Assembly: GCA_000818945.1 (NCBI GenBank)
Contig: KN805418.1
Span: forward strand, 68,807-132,806
Source of the DNA: Schizochytrium sp. CCTCC M209059
Taxonomy: Eukaryota; Sar; Bigyra; Thraustochytrida; Thraustochytriidae
Direction: 5' to 3'
Length of the DNA stretch: 64,000 nt
The notes under the pieces were generated by a model, which worked only from the letters and a program-made list of their open reading frames with translations, was not told the origin of the DNA and searched no databases. Of this stretch, positions 51,301 through 62,260 are shown piece after piece. Both the position numbers and the translations under genes were made by a program. Numbering within the stretch: the stretch's first letter is position 1; each line of letters starts with the position of its first letter.

Positions 51301-54300
51301 TGGTCCCGGAAGAGGTTCTCTTGATGGACAGCCCAGCCTATGCCAATGACACTGCACAGTATTTTGCGGACCTGCAAAAGGGCGAAATTGGCCAGATTTC
51401 CTATCTCAAGGTCCTCGTTGTCGGCAGTTCGGAAGCAGGCAAGACAAGTCTCGTTCACAGTTTGATTGAGTGTTCTGCCTCGAGCGCAGGTAGCACCAGT
51501 TCAGGGGGCAATCGCGAAGTGGCGGAAGGACCGACCTTGGGCGTCGAAACATATCGGCTTCCTCGTCACGGAGAATCCAGCAGCAGTAGCAGCAATGGCG
51601 CCAGCGATGGCTCGCAACCTGGGAGGGTCGATCTTTTCGACTTTGGCAGCGATGCCGAGCATTTCCTCACGCATGCACGATTTCTTGCCAACCGGAGCCT
51701 TGTGGTTCTCGTTGTCGATCTGACGTTGTACGGAAACGCCAACGACGAGCCAACCGAGCAGGAAGCCCAGATTTTCGAGGAAACGGTCGGGCGATGGGTC
51801 CGCGCGATGCAAGTGCAACTGCAGCGTTCGCGCCTCATGATCGTTGGTAGCAAGGGTGACGCTTTGGGCGCGCATGAGGCTTCTGCGCGCATGGAAAATG
51901 TCCTCGATTATCTCGAGGATATGATGGATATGCTCAACGCCGATGCCCGGCGCGACTTCGCGCTTGGCATGTCCGGCACTTTTATTGAGTTATCTCTGAC
52001 TCCCGATTCCACCTTTGTGGTGAGCAGCATGGACCCTCTCTTTGTGGATGGGGTCGACTCCCTTGCGGAAAGTCTTGGCATGATGGCCTCGGACGCAAGC
52101 CTCGGGCTTTCGCTGCAAGTCCCACGCTCGTATGCAGCGCTCCGTGAGTACGTGGAAGCCAAGGCCAGTGAAGGCATTGACGTGCTCGACTTTGAAGAGG
52201 CGCGCAGTGAGCTTGGATTCGATGACAATGAATATGGCTTTGAGGTTGCGCTCAAGCTGCTCCACGTTCTCGGCCTCTTGCAGTGGTGCGATTTCTCTGC
52301 CTTTGCAAGCTCGAGTGACCCAAGCCGCGCGCGAATTCGTCACACCATCTTCACGCGCCCAACCTTTGTTCTCGAAGCGCTCTGGTCTCTGTGTGAAGGA
52401 TCATCCGAAAAGGGTACAATCTTGACTCCGGACGATGTGCACGCCGCGCTCGATCAATATCGGGTCATTTACGAAAGTGTGCTCGATGAGTTTTCTCTGC
52501 CGGATAGGCGCAAGTGGGCCGATGTGCCATCTCGCGAGCGCTCCTTGTACCTCGATTTGCTGTGTGAGCTCGACATTCTCGCTGAAGTGGTGGACAAGGA
52601 CGCCGTTGACCACTCGCAGCGTGTTTTCCGTGTCCCCATTCTCTTTCGCCTCGACGCTGCTGCCGCTGCTGTGGTCCCTGACGCCGCGGTCTTGCGACGG
52701 TCGGTGCGAGAAGAGCAGGATTCGCGCAGTCTTTACCGCAACAACGAAAACACGGGACGGGGTCGCCGCTTGAGTCTTTCGCCATTTGCCACGTCTCGCA
52801 TGCATTCGCTCCACTGGCACTACGAGTTTCCAATCGCATTTCCGGAGGGATTCTTTGCACGTCTGGTGTCCAAGCTGCATTCCATCATGAGTATTGGCGA
52901 GGTGAATGACCACTATGTCCACGGCTTTATTCGCTTTATCGAGAAAGGCGGTGACAACGGCACTCCCGGCGACAGGCGCAGTGCTGCGCGCGGGGCAAGC
53001 GATGCGGCGGGGGTAACCGCACGTCGCTCGCGACACGAGCCCGTGTACGTTACTGTGTTTTCCGTGCGGGACTCTGACGCCCGCGGGCGGATGAGCGTTC
53101 GCGCAATGACAATGACGCCGCAGCGTGGTGGCAAAGGCTCGCAGCCCCCGCCGATTCTGCTCATGATCTTTAGTCAAATTATCCGGCGACTGGACATGCT
53201 CTTGGACGAGTTCCCAGCATTGCCCCGCTTTGAGTTAGTTCTGTCCGGCGACCCGCGATGGGGCCTCACGCGCGAGGAGCTTGCGCATCCTGACGAGAAT
53301 GGCAAAGTCATTGAGCATTTGTTTGAGGTGCACAATGTACCGAATTCGCACAGCAGTCTCTTCCGTTACCATGTTCGAGAGCACGCGCCCCATCGTTTGC
53401 AAGATGCCCGAACCGTGCACTGCACCATGGCCCCTTCCGAGGCCTTGCTCAACTATGTCCGTGTTGAGCAAGGTCTCCGTGGTACCGATCTGTGGCAATT
53501 CAAGCAGCAGCTTCGCTGCGACCTGAAGGTCCTTCTCGATCGTGAAAATCCATCGACAAAGGAGGCCCTGTGGTACCTGGAGCAGCTTCTTCGTCTCAAG
53601 GGCGAGAGCTTTACGACAATGACGCAGACGCCTCTGGCGGACATTTTCGAGCTAAAGGGCGCGGATCGTCGAAACGCAGCACTACTCGCAAGTCTCGTCG
53701 ACGCCTACAACCATCACGGTATCTCACGGAAGGAGGCCCGCATCCTCATCTTTAGCATCATCAAGCTGGAGACACGAATTCGGATGAAGTACGACGTTTG
53801 TTTGCTACGCACAATGTCGCGAGACAGCTTCACGCCCGTGTACAAGAAGCAAGCGACTGCGCTTTTCCGCGAATTAACGACCAATCACAACCTGACGTGC
53901 GTCATGCTTGACGACAAGGATTTTGGACCGGAGCACGAGGAACAGCTCGACAACTCGCACGTCGTGCTTTGCTGCATTTCTATGTCGTACATTCGCAAGT
54001 TATCAGACATCGCGGCTCCTCTTCGAACCCGAGGCGTTACGCAGAACATTTGCCGCATTGCCTTTGAGTTCGCTGCGGCGCATCGCATCGATTCAGGCGC
54101 CATGCTCGGCGCCGTTGTCGACGCCGCCGTCCTCCGTAACCATTCGACGGCCCAGCTTCCTGGGCTGAGTGGCATCGAGGTAACAGACGTGAGCGACTTG
54201 CGACGTCGCGCTTTTGGCCAAAACGTTGGTTCGCTGACAGACAGAATTCTTGAGCAGATCTTTCCGTACGATAAGGACCCGGCGAAGCGTCGCGCACTTA

Positions 54301-54326
54301 TTGAAGCATACCCGAGCTCAAGCTAG
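48320..54326 (+). CDS. Roco-family protein: LRR array, Roc GTPase, COR, TIR-like C-terminus (16 exons)
   Basis: Exons I infer: 48320-48390, 48522-48608, 48692-48772, 48872-48952, 49038-49121, 49209-49322, 49425-49508, 49600-49683, 49791-49874, 49963-50058, 50186-50269, 50366-50449, 50575-50742, 50817-50900, 50980-51063, 51143-54326. They join to 4554 nt, exactly 1517 aa plus stop. Residues about 24-480 are ribonuclease-inhibitor-type LRRs (LxxNxIxxxGAxxLAxxLxxNxxL). The Roc domain has P-loop GSSEAGKTS (551-559), a G3-like DFGSD (623-627) and a G4-like GSKGDA (692-697). The COR domain follows at about 780-1080 (LHVLGLLQWCDF, TRPTFVLEALW). Residues about 1339-1450 read like a TIR domain (YDVCLLRTMS, LDDKDFG, SHVVLCCISMSYI). 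There is no kinase domain. Roc-COR proteins are dimerising GTPases; a sensing/signalling role is inferred. Confidence 0.85.
50776..50794. repeat. Poly-C run in a Roco intron
   Basis: Nineteen consecutive C in the 74-nt intron between exons 13 and 14, close to the acceptor. On the minus strand it is G19. The length could also reflect sequencing slippage. Confidence 0.8.
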
Positions 54327-54684
54327 ACAGTGTCCACCGCAAATCGAATTGAACTCTCAAATTGTAACGAAGCCGCTGGGCTCGCATTCATTTTCACCTC
54401 CCTCTTTTCTTCTATGTTGATGTGGGGTGCTCCATTGAGTGGTGACGATGAACGTATGCGAACGTAACAGATATCCAAAACAAAAAATTGTATCACGTTG
54501 AATCAACGTGGATCGATTTGAGTCGTGGAAGGTAGAGTCTCAAGACGATGGACGAGCCCGTCCGCCCCCTAATGCAACAAGAACACTGCAACAAGCGTTT
54601 CTCGAAAAGGGTAAAAACAGTTTCATGCAATGGGCTGGTTACTTTATATCTTGGATTTGTGCGACGGAGACCAACTTTGCTCAT
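54327..54684. other. Convergent 3' intergenic region
   Basis: About 360 bp between the Roco stop and the RBBP4 stop. No repeats or credible ORF; presumably the two 3' UTRs. Confidence 0.6.
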
Positions 54685-56010
54685 TCATTCGAGGTCAGCA
54701 TCGGATAAATTGGTTCCTTCCTTGGTGTCGTCCGCATAGATTGCAGCGGCAAGCTGAAAGACCTGAACAACATTGTCTTCTGCGACACTTGCAATCGTCC
54801 ACGGATCGTTGGTATTCCAAGAAAAATCGTTGACTGTGGCTGTGTGACCGCCGTGCACAAAGAGAAGCTCGGGGGCACCGTCCGCAGCATCCTCCGGATT
54901 GAGCTCGTCGCCAATTCGACTCAGATCCCACACCATTACACGACGGTCAGCACCGCAAGAAGCCATAATGGCTTCGCTGAAAGGCGCCCATTCGACCTTG
55001 TAAATCTCATCCGTGTGTCCCTCAAAAACATGAAGCGGGCGGTTAAGGTTGCGTTGGTCCCAGAGTTTGATGACTTTGTCGCTGCCACCCGTCAGAGATA
55101 GATAATCGTTGAAAGGAGAAAAGGAGAGAGTGTTGACGCCCTTTTCATGAGCTTTGGCGGCCGTGGCGATCGGTTTTGCGTCCTTTGCGCGAAGATCCCA
55201 AAGACACATTGCACCGTCGTCACCGATCGATCCAAAGAGCTCTTGGTGTTTGCAGTGCCACTGCACATCGCCGACGATAGTACCCCCGTGCGCCGAATAA
55301 GAATGGAGAGGGTCGAGGGCCTTGGACTTTGCGTCGGGCTTGTCGTTGATATCCCAGTGACAGATGCTGCCGTCATCGGAGCTGCTGAGAATGTGTCCCT
55401 TCCGTTGAGGGCTCCAGTCCAGACCGTATCCCTCCTTGTTGTGTCCGGCGCAGCGCACGTCTGGCTGTGCGGGGCTGTCCTCCGCTGGCTTTGACTCGTG
55501 ATCGCGGACGTAAAAGACGTGAACTTCACCCGCGTTTGTTTTAGTGCCGACAATGTAATCATCCTGCGGCATGTACCTTGCGCGGTTGACCTCTCCATCG
55601 TGATTGATGCGGACTTTGACCTCGATCTTGCTGGCGGTACCGCCGTAGCCGCCAAGCTCGCCGCGCTCGTCATCGTACTTGCGGGCGTCAATGTTGGCAG
55701 TTTCGTTGGGCAAGCGCACCCTGGCAATGAGGAGGTGATTTTGGGCGCCATCGGCAGTGTGCGTGCCCATGAGCAACTCCTGCTCGGAGTAGTCCTTGTC
55801 CGCGAACTTGGTCTTGCGGTCCAGCCACTGCACCGTCAAGCTTGGCCATTCCAGGGCATGCGTGAGAACCAGATCGTACAGAAACGGCGTGTTCTTCTTC
55901 CACACCTTGTACTCCTCAGCGATCACCTTCATGTCTGCCTCCTCTTCCTCCTCCTCCTGGCCCACCGCCGCCGCCGCCGCCGCCGACGCTGCTGCCTCCG
56001 TCGAGGCCAT
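54685..56010 (-). CDS. MSI1 (RBBP4): Histone-binding WD40 protein, RBBP4/7-MSI1 type
   Basis: First in-frame ATG at 56010, 441 aa, close to human RBBP4 (425). It is a histone H3-H4 chaperone subunit shared by CAF-1, PRC2, NuRD/Sin3 and similar complexes. After an Ala/Glu-rich start it has the family N-terminal helix EEYKVWKKNTPFLYDLVLTHALEWPSLTVQW, then INHDGEVNRARYMPQ, NKEGYGLDWSP, the seven WD blades (LFGSIGDDGAMCLWDLR, LSLTGGSDKVIKLWDQRNL, IMASCGADRRVMVWDLS) and the acidic PEDAADGAPELLFVHGGHTA insertion that contacts histone H4. The motif set is complete. Ala runs near residues 8-20 are encoded by GCC-type repeats and are not conserved. Confidence 0.95.
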   Translation of the reverse strand: MASTEAAASAAAAAAVGQEEEEEEADMKVIAEEYKVWKKNTPFLYDLVLTHALEWPSLTVQWLDRKTKFADKDYSEQELLMGTHTADGAQNHLLIARVRLPNETANIDARKYDDERGELGGYGGTASKIEVKVRINHDGEVNRARYMPQDDYIVGTKTNAGEVHVFYVRDHESKPAEDSPAQPDVRCAGHNKEGYGLDWSPQRKGHILSSSDDGSICHWDINDKPDAKSKALDPLHSYSAHGGTIVGDVQWHCKHQELFGSIGDDGAMCLWDLRAKDAKPIATAAKAHEKGVNTLSFSPFNDYLSLTGGSDKVIKLWDQRNLNRPLHVFEGHTDEIYKVEWAPFSEAIMASCGADRRVMVWDLSRIGDELNPEDAADGAPELLFVHGGHTATVNDFSWNTNDPWTIASVAEDNVVQVFQLAAAIYADDTKEGTNLSDADLE

Positions 56011-57018
56011 CTTCGCGTGCCAGTTAGTTTCTCGCTCCACCTTCTCCTCCTCGATGTCCTCGTTGCCGCTCTGCTTGCTGCCCGAGAGACACAATTCGCG
56101 TGGCGCGGATATACCTCACTTGTTGCGCCCATTCTCGACTTTTGCGGCTGGTAGTGTATGATACAACATTTGCCAAACGCCTCTGCACGACAACGACCTA
56201 ACCGTAACGAGTTTCACAGCGCTGGTGCAGGCCCGGGATAGCAGCTTGAACGACGTGAAATACAGAAACAGTAGGCTAGAGCCGCGCGAGAGCTTGCAAA
56301 CGTGATAGGTTGTAAAGACACGTTCGACGTGGAATACGGAAGCCTGAGATATCAAGCACTTGCAAGAAAGAAGTACAGGTTCGAATTTGAGTAGGCAAAA
56401 GCTTAAGCCTACATCATAGCACATCCGAGCGTGGATGCCAGATGTCGACAAATCTAGGCCTAGCCTTAGGGCCTGGCCTGTCATCTATGATGAGAATCAG
56501 AGATGATTTGTATCGTCATTTAATGATGAGAATCAGAGATGATTCGTATCATCATTTAATGATGAGAATCAGAGATGATTTGCATCACCAATCGCTTCGC
56601 ATTTGCGTCCAGGGTTAACTTCTTTCCCCCATGTCGCATCGACCGCGTGATCTAGGATCTGCACAGATCTTCATTCGGATTACCACGGTAATCATACTCT
56701 TACTGTTGAGGATCCACCTTCCCGTTCGGAAAGAAATGCTGCCGCGGCTTGCATCAAGGAGGAACAGATTACGTTCGAAACGTCGTTTTCGACAAGGAAG
56801 AAAAGTAGGTCTAGATTATCAATTTTAAGCTGCAGGCGCTGCCGATGAACAATGTCTCGGTGCACACATTCCACTCAATACAATCCTTCTTCCTCTGATG
56901 ACGTGCAAAATGGCTGCGGACTCGACGACGATGATGGCAATCCATCCCTTGACCTTGAGAGAGATCTAGGGGGCCAAGGGCAAGCAAAACTTGTTGTCGA
57001 GTTTGAGAGCGCAGCGCC
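56011..57018. other. Divergent intergenic region with 36-bp repeats
   Basis: Upstream region shared by RBBP4 and the next plus-strand gene. It contains an AGGCCTA motif (56456), a 36-bp tandem repeat (56489-56589) and otherwise unremarkable sequence. Confidence 0.6.
56489..56589. repeat. 36-bp tandem repeat, about 2.8 copies
   Basis: Copies begin at 56489, 56525 and 56561, each starting GATGAGAATCAGAGATGATT with slight variation in the second half (TTGTATCGTCATT, TCGTATCATCATT, TTGCATCACC). Confidence 0.9.
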
Positions 57019-58212
57019 ATGGCCATGGCCACGGCGGCGTGGCGTGGCGGTGAGGCCGCCGCGTGGGCGTGCGCGTGGGCGTGGGCGATCGCAGTGGCTG
57101 CACGCAGACAGTGGCGCCTCGCCGCAGCCAGGGGCCCGCGGCGCGCGCAATTGGCCGCAAGGCTTCGTCGAGATGCCTCGCAGCCACAGCACGCCGAAAC
57201 TCCACGGGCTTCGGCGTCGACACGGTGCTTTAAGCGCGCGCGGAGTCTGGCGCGTGTCGCCTGGAGCCCGCAGCTTAGTCTATTGGCATCTCTGGCGATT
57301 TTGGCAGCACTCAAGGCGTGGACGGATCTGACGAATGGCGTGCTTCGCTCATCATGGCTATGTGGCAGCGAGACGCCTCGGTCAACCATCCTCTGTTTAC
57401 CACGCCTCGACGTACGCCGATGGGACGCAGCTCTCGACGCCATCTTTGTACTTGTCTCTTCGTTTATGCTTGCATATTTGGTTCGCTCGAGTGTGCAACT
57501 ACGGCCATGGCCGAGCCTGCGCCTTGGCTTGGTTGGCTGCGTCGGGCTAACTGCCTCGGTTTGCGCAGGAGCCGTTCTTGTGGTGCCCCTGCCACGTTTG
57601 GAGGATGCAAGCTCGCTGCCCTCGGCCGTGCGGACCGTGTTGGCCACAGAAAGCGCCTTGTTGTGTTTGGTTCTCCTCTGGACATACTACAGTCTATGGC
57701 GGGCATCACTGAGCGTCCCTATTCACATGTCGTTGCTGCGCGACATGACGCGACGAATCACAGTGTTGGTGCTGATTCTTACTCTTGGCTGGATCACCTT
57801 TGGAGCTACGCAGCTTTGGCTCGCAGGCACAGGTCATACGCTTCTCTCTGATGTGCTCTCCCCATCATTGTGTGTTTTGCTGGACATTATCGGCCGGTTT
57901 CTCCCCACTTGTGCAATGCTTCATTTTCACACTCGACCCCCAGTCGTTGCGCGTGCCAGAGCTAGAGCTAGTGCTGCGGGTCTACGTGTTGTTTCTCCGG
58001 AGGCACGAGTGCAACATGATGTTGCAGGCGTCATCTCGCCGCCATCGTCTGCGGCAGCTGTCTCAACTGCGGAGCTCATGGCTTCTCCAGATCGGTTTTT
58101 GGCCCTCACGGCTCCTGATGGAAATCTGACGGATGAGGAGCTCGGCGTTTCTGTCGAAACGGACGAAACCACAGCAAGGAGACGAGCGCTCGCTCAGCCG
58201 CTGCTCGGGTGA
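57019..58212 (+). CDS. Polytopic membrane protein of unknown function
   Basis: Single exon, 397 aa from ATG 57019. Hydrophobic segments appear near residues 10-30, 84-102, 133-153, 163-184, 204-225, 240-262 and 275-295, so six or seven membrane passes. Loops are basic (RRDASQPQHAE, LLRDMTRRI). The C-terminal 100 residues are hydrophilic and carry a short DGNLTDEELG acidic patch. The pattern of about seven helices could suggest a receptor or transporter, but no family motif is visible and I do not assign a function. The first 75 residues are Ala/Arg/Trp-rich and may include non-conserved sequence. Confidence 0.6.
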   Translation: MAMATAAWRGGEAAAWACAWAWAIAVAARRQWRLAAARGPRRAQLAARLRRDASQPQHAETPRASASTRCFKRARSLARVAWSPQLSLLASLAILAALKAWTDLTNGVLRSSWLCGSETPRSTILCLPRLDVRRWDAALDAIFVLVSSFMLAYLVRSSVQLRPWPSLRLGLVGCVGLTASVCAGAVLVVPLPRLEDASSLPSAVRTVLATESALLCLVLLWTYYSLWRASLSVPIHMSLLRDMTRRITVLVLILTLGWITFGATQLWLAGTGHTLLSDVLSPSLCVLLDIIGRFLPTCAMLHFHTRPPVVARARARASAAGLRVVSPEARVQHDVAGVISPPSSAAAVSTAELMASPDRFLALTAPDGNLTDEELGVSVETDETTARRRALAQPLLG

Positions 58213-58495
58213 AACGGGTGAAAGCATAGGAGACAAGTGTGGCGCTTTGTCATGTCTGTCTCTCGGCCGCAATTGCAGAGGAAACAAATTTCTCGATTGT
58301 TTCACTCTAGGCCTAGTTGCGAATTGCGATTGGCCGCGAGTGAAGGAAGCAAGGGCAGAAAGAAAGGGGATGGTTATGGAAATGACAAAAGAGGGTTTAT
58401 GAGTTGTAACGAATAGATGGGAACACACACACACACACAACACAACGCAACACATGAGCGCCTTGCTCGGCTGCAAAGGAACGAAAGAGAGCAAA

Positions 58496-59431
58496 TTAAA
58501 CATCTTGCGCGGTTGCCTCGGCAACCTCTGCTTCAGCAACTTTCTCTTCCTCTGCGAGCTCAGCGTTGAATCTATCCTCGGCTTGTCGAATGGCAACCTT
58601 GACCTTGTAGCCAATGTAAATAATCACCACGAACGTCATCAGAATTCCAAACGCATTGGCAATAATGCTACCCCCCCCCACAGAGGATCCGCCGTCGATG
58701 GCCTCTACGATCGTGCTGGCGACGCTGCCCAGATAGCAGAATATCGCCGAGTAAATCGAACCCGATACCAACTGACAGGCGAGGTGAATATGGCTCGGCG
58801 CGTCGAGAACAGCCAGTGAATAGCTCTTGAGCCACGTCGGGAAAAAGCTCATTTTGACGAGAAAAATGGCTCGTGCAGGTTCGGTCTTCATCAAGTCGTT
58901 AAGAACGCGAATCTCCAGGTAATTATCCAAGAGCCAGGAACGCAGGCGCTGGCGCCAGCCGCACCACGCAAAGACGGTGCGCACAAGCAGGATGGTGAGG
59001 ATCAGACCGAGCATCATGCCACAAATTGAGCCGAGCAAGCCATAGCTAAAACCGAAGACGTAGCCGCCTGCAAGTGAAAAGACGCTCTTGGACATGAAGA
59101 GCAAGAGCCAGAGTGCCATGAGAAGGGAATAGTACGCGACCGAGACGGGTTTGTGCTCCTCGGCCCACTCGAACACTACGACGACCTCATCCTCGAGCAC
59201 CAGACCCGCAATGAGCACTGCTCCGAGGAGGACGGCAAAGACAGGCACGAGCACCTTGAGGCGCTCCAGGAGGAGCCTCGTCCAAGTTTTGTTGCGCGTC
59301 TCCTCGAGCTGACGCTGAAACGAGGCTCGTTCCTCCCGAATCTTACTGAGACGCTTCTGCGCGGCGTCCACGTCCGCATGCGCGCCCGGCGCCGCAACGT
59401 CGGTGCCGGCGTCCACCTTGGCCTGCTGCAT
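58496..59431 (-). CDS. VTT/DedA-domain membrane protein (TMEM41/TVP38-like)
   Basis: The ATG at 59431 (MQQAKVDAG) gives 311 aa. The frame is open 182 codons further upstream, but that part is Arg/Ala repeat sequence and probably 5' UTR. A short coiled coil (AAQKRLSKIREERASFQRQLEE, about 22-45) precedes a first membrane segment (about 55-75). The VTT (SNARE-associated) core follows: GGYVFGFSYGLLGSICGMMLG near 115-135, a loop, FLVKMSFFPTWLKSY (about 198-212) in the position of the family's R-x(2)-P re-entrant motif, and two C-terminal helices. Family members such as TMEM41B, VMP1 and yeast Tvp38 act in ER/Golgi membranes and several are lipid scramblases. The tail is acidic and Glu/Ala-rich. 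Which subfamily applies is not certain. Confidence 0.75.
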   Translation of the reverse strand: MQQAKVDAGTDVAAPGAHADVDAAQKRLSKIREERASFQRQLEETRNKTWTRLLLERLKVLVPVFAVLLGAVLIAGLVLEDEVVVVFEWAEEHKPVSVAYYSLLMALWLLLFMSKSVFSLAGGYVFGFSYGLLGSICGMMLGLILTILLVRTVFAWCGWRQRLRSWLLDNYLEIRVLNDLMKTEPARAIFLVKMSFFPTWLKSYSLAVLDAPSHIHLACQLVSGSIYSAIFCYLGSVASTIVEAIDGGSSVGGGSIIANAFGILMTFVVIIYIGYKVKVAIRQAEDRFNAELAEEEKVAEAEVAEATAQDV

Positions 59432-60005
59432 GGTCGCGTCGAGCGCCGTCCGCACGCACGCGCGCGCAATCTGCACCCGGAGGGAGCGGAGCGCCTGTCG
59501 CCGCCTCTCCGTCTCGCCTCGCCTCTCCCTCTCCCCCGCGCGCGGGCAGGCGCGTCCGAGGCCGACCGCTCCTCTCCCCGCTGCCGCCGCCGCCCTCGAT
59601 GCGCGTCTGCGCGGCGGCCCTCGCTCGCGCGCTGCACGAGCTGCCAGCTGCGACGAGCTGGCACGCGCGCGGGCTGGCGCGCACACCAGCAGCTGCGGCG
59701 GCTGCGGCGGCTGCGGGGACGGCCGGGTCAAGAGGGAAGAAGAGGCGGAGCGGAAAGAGGGTAAGGAAACGCAAGCCGCGTAAGAGAGAGAGAGACGAGA
59801 GAAAGCGCGAGGGGGCGGAGGAGGCGCGCGCCGCACGCGCGGCTCGGGGCCGATCCAATCCAACCCGGTACGGTACGGTACGATCCGATATATGCAGTGC
59901 GGCGCAGCTGCTCCGCGATCTTTAGGCTGCCGGCAGGCAGTAGAGGAAGCCCGGGGTGGGACTGCGCCGCACCGCACGACGCGTGTGTGGAGCGGCTACG
60001 CTGCT
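59432..60005. other. Upstream region of the VTT gene and 3' end of the next minus-strand gene
   Basis: GC-rich, with GCGGCTGCG repeats near 59690-59715, a GGTAC run at about 59868-59882 and many repeat-driven open frames. No supported gene. Confidence 0.55.
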
Positions 60006-62212
60006 CTACTCGTACGAGTCTCGGGCGGTGGAGAGCGCCTCCTCGAGGGCGTCGCTCTGAGCGCGACTGTCGCGGAGCGCTCGGAGCGCAGTGGCCCTCT
60101 TGGCGCGGCTCTTCCAGCGCATGGCAAAGGCCGCAGCGCGCACGCCCGCGTTGACGCCGCGACTGACGGTCTCTTGTCTCGCGGCGCTCTCGATCGAGTC
60201 TCGGAGCGACCTGGGCACGTGAAGCTTGTTCTCCTCGAGAAAACGCACGTGCTCAATAGGGTCGATCTTGACCACGTTGACACGAATGAGCGTGACAAGA
60301 CGCTGAAACGAGGCGACGTAGTGATCCCGCCGGTCCATGACGTGGAGCAGCACGTCCTGGAAAAGCTCCTTGCTTAAGGGAAAGCCCTCGATGATGAGCT
60401 TGCGAAGCGCAGCAAGAAGCTTTTGCTCTGGCACGGAAAGAGGCGTCGACTCGCCACGCGCCGCCACTAGCGTCTGAAACCAGGTGCTGTTTTCCATGTT
60501 GTGACGAATTTGAAGGGTACGTAGTTCCTTGGCCGTGTGCCGGATCTCCTCGAGTTGCTTTTGTGAGTCGACTTGCCGTCGCGAGCCTTGTTTGCGCCGT
60601 GCTGTCTCACTAACATGGTGCGTTTCCCCGGTTTCAGGGTGCAGTGCGAGGTCAAGCGCAATAAACTTTCGGCGAAATTCATTTGCGCGCTCAAAATCCG
60701 TGTCTGACATGCGTTGCAAGAGGCGACCTTGTTGCTGCGACTTGGTCTCAAAAAACTCTCTGGCACGCTGAACAATCGCCGTCTCCAGGTTGCGACTCTG
60801 CAGCGTCGATCGTTGAATTCGCTTCAAGATCTGCTCGTGGTGCGCTTCAAGTCGACGCAACCGTTGCAGGGCGACCTGATCTTGTGCCGACTGCATGAAT
60901 TGGGGTTGTGAAGCGTCAGTCTCTGCAGGACCCATTGGCTTGGCGCCACTGATATTTGCACCATGTAACATAGTACTCGTACTCGGCGACCCGTGAGAAA
61001 TGGCTCGGGAAGTTCCAGGAGGCGTGGAGGTCTCGTCGGAAGAAATGCCGCCAGTAAATGGATTGCGGGCTACATTTGCCGGCATAACTCCGGAGGCACC
61101 CCGCGTTGCCGCAAGAAGCGCTTCTGCGAGGGCTTCCTTCGGACTCTTTTCATTCAGGGGCCTGCGGGGAAAGCACAATACGTAAGAGGGCAGCCTGCGT
61201 CTCTGATGTTCACCTAGGGGTTTCGCCTTGTCCATGACGTCTTTGACAAAGATGGAACTCCTGCGACGACCGCTTTCCGGTGTCGTCCTGTCAGGCGCAT
61301 GGCCCGTGTGATTGTTTGGGCCGCCGGAACCAGCGAGGGCAGCTTTGCTGCTCACTTGCGTTGCTCTGCCTGGTCCATCGGGCGAACCACCTGTTCTGGC
61401 AGTTGCTGCGAGGAGTGAATTCCGCCGCGAGCGTCCGCTCGGTAGTCTGTGTGGTATCAATGTCGAAGGTTTTTCATTTGGTGGATGCGAAACCTTTGAA
61501 GCAGCTCTCTCACCAGCAATCTTTCCTTTACGATCTCGTTGCGAAATGGCTTCAAACCCCTCCTGAAGGCGCTCAGCAACCGTGGCGTGGCCTTTTGCGA
61601 ACCCTGCCATGGACTTTCCACCTCCCGAAACTGCATTGGATTTGAGACTGTTACGCTTGTGGCTCGCAATTGATCCACGCTGCAAGCTGAGCCGAGGTCG
61701 CGCGCCAGATCCCGACGGCCTGGCGGGAACAAGGGTACCTTGTTTTGCGGTTGCAGCGTTCGCTTTCGGACTGTTTGTGCCTTTGAAGCCTTCGCGGCTC
61801 ATGTCGTTTCTGCGCGCCTCGGCCAATTGCTCCGCGCGCGTTGATGCAAATTTAGCGCACTCTAGCGCATGATGACGCTTCGCTTCAACCAGGACGCTTC
61901 CACCTGCACGCACACTGTTAATCTTCTTGTTGGTGTCCTTGAGTTTGGCCAGGATTACATCGTAGCCGAGATTGTGTGCGCAGTGAGGAGCGTCCTGTGC
62001 ATTCGGGCCATGGCGAAGAGCCCAGAGCTCGGCCCTCATACTCAATTTGGGAACTGTGATATGGGAGGTGATGGTGGCAACGTCATCGTCGGAAGTCCGG
62101 CTGCTGGCTGTCCCGGTGAGACCATTTCCGATGTCGGTGCGCTTCGAGAGGGGTCTCTGTTTCTGATCAACGGGCGGATTACTCTCAGTCTCGATTTTAT
62201 CAAGGCTGTACA

Positions 62213-62260
<48 letters not shown>

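Noticed and set aside
59434..59977. 182-codon upstream extension of the VTT protein
   Set aside because: Arg/Ala-rich GC repeat sequence; the ATG at 59431 begins a normal-length family member.
61150..61216. Possible 52-nt intron in the Asn-tract gene (GTGAAC...CCGCAG)
   Set aside because: Removing it would shift the frame out of the credible C-terminal domain; the uninterrupted frame is more consistent.
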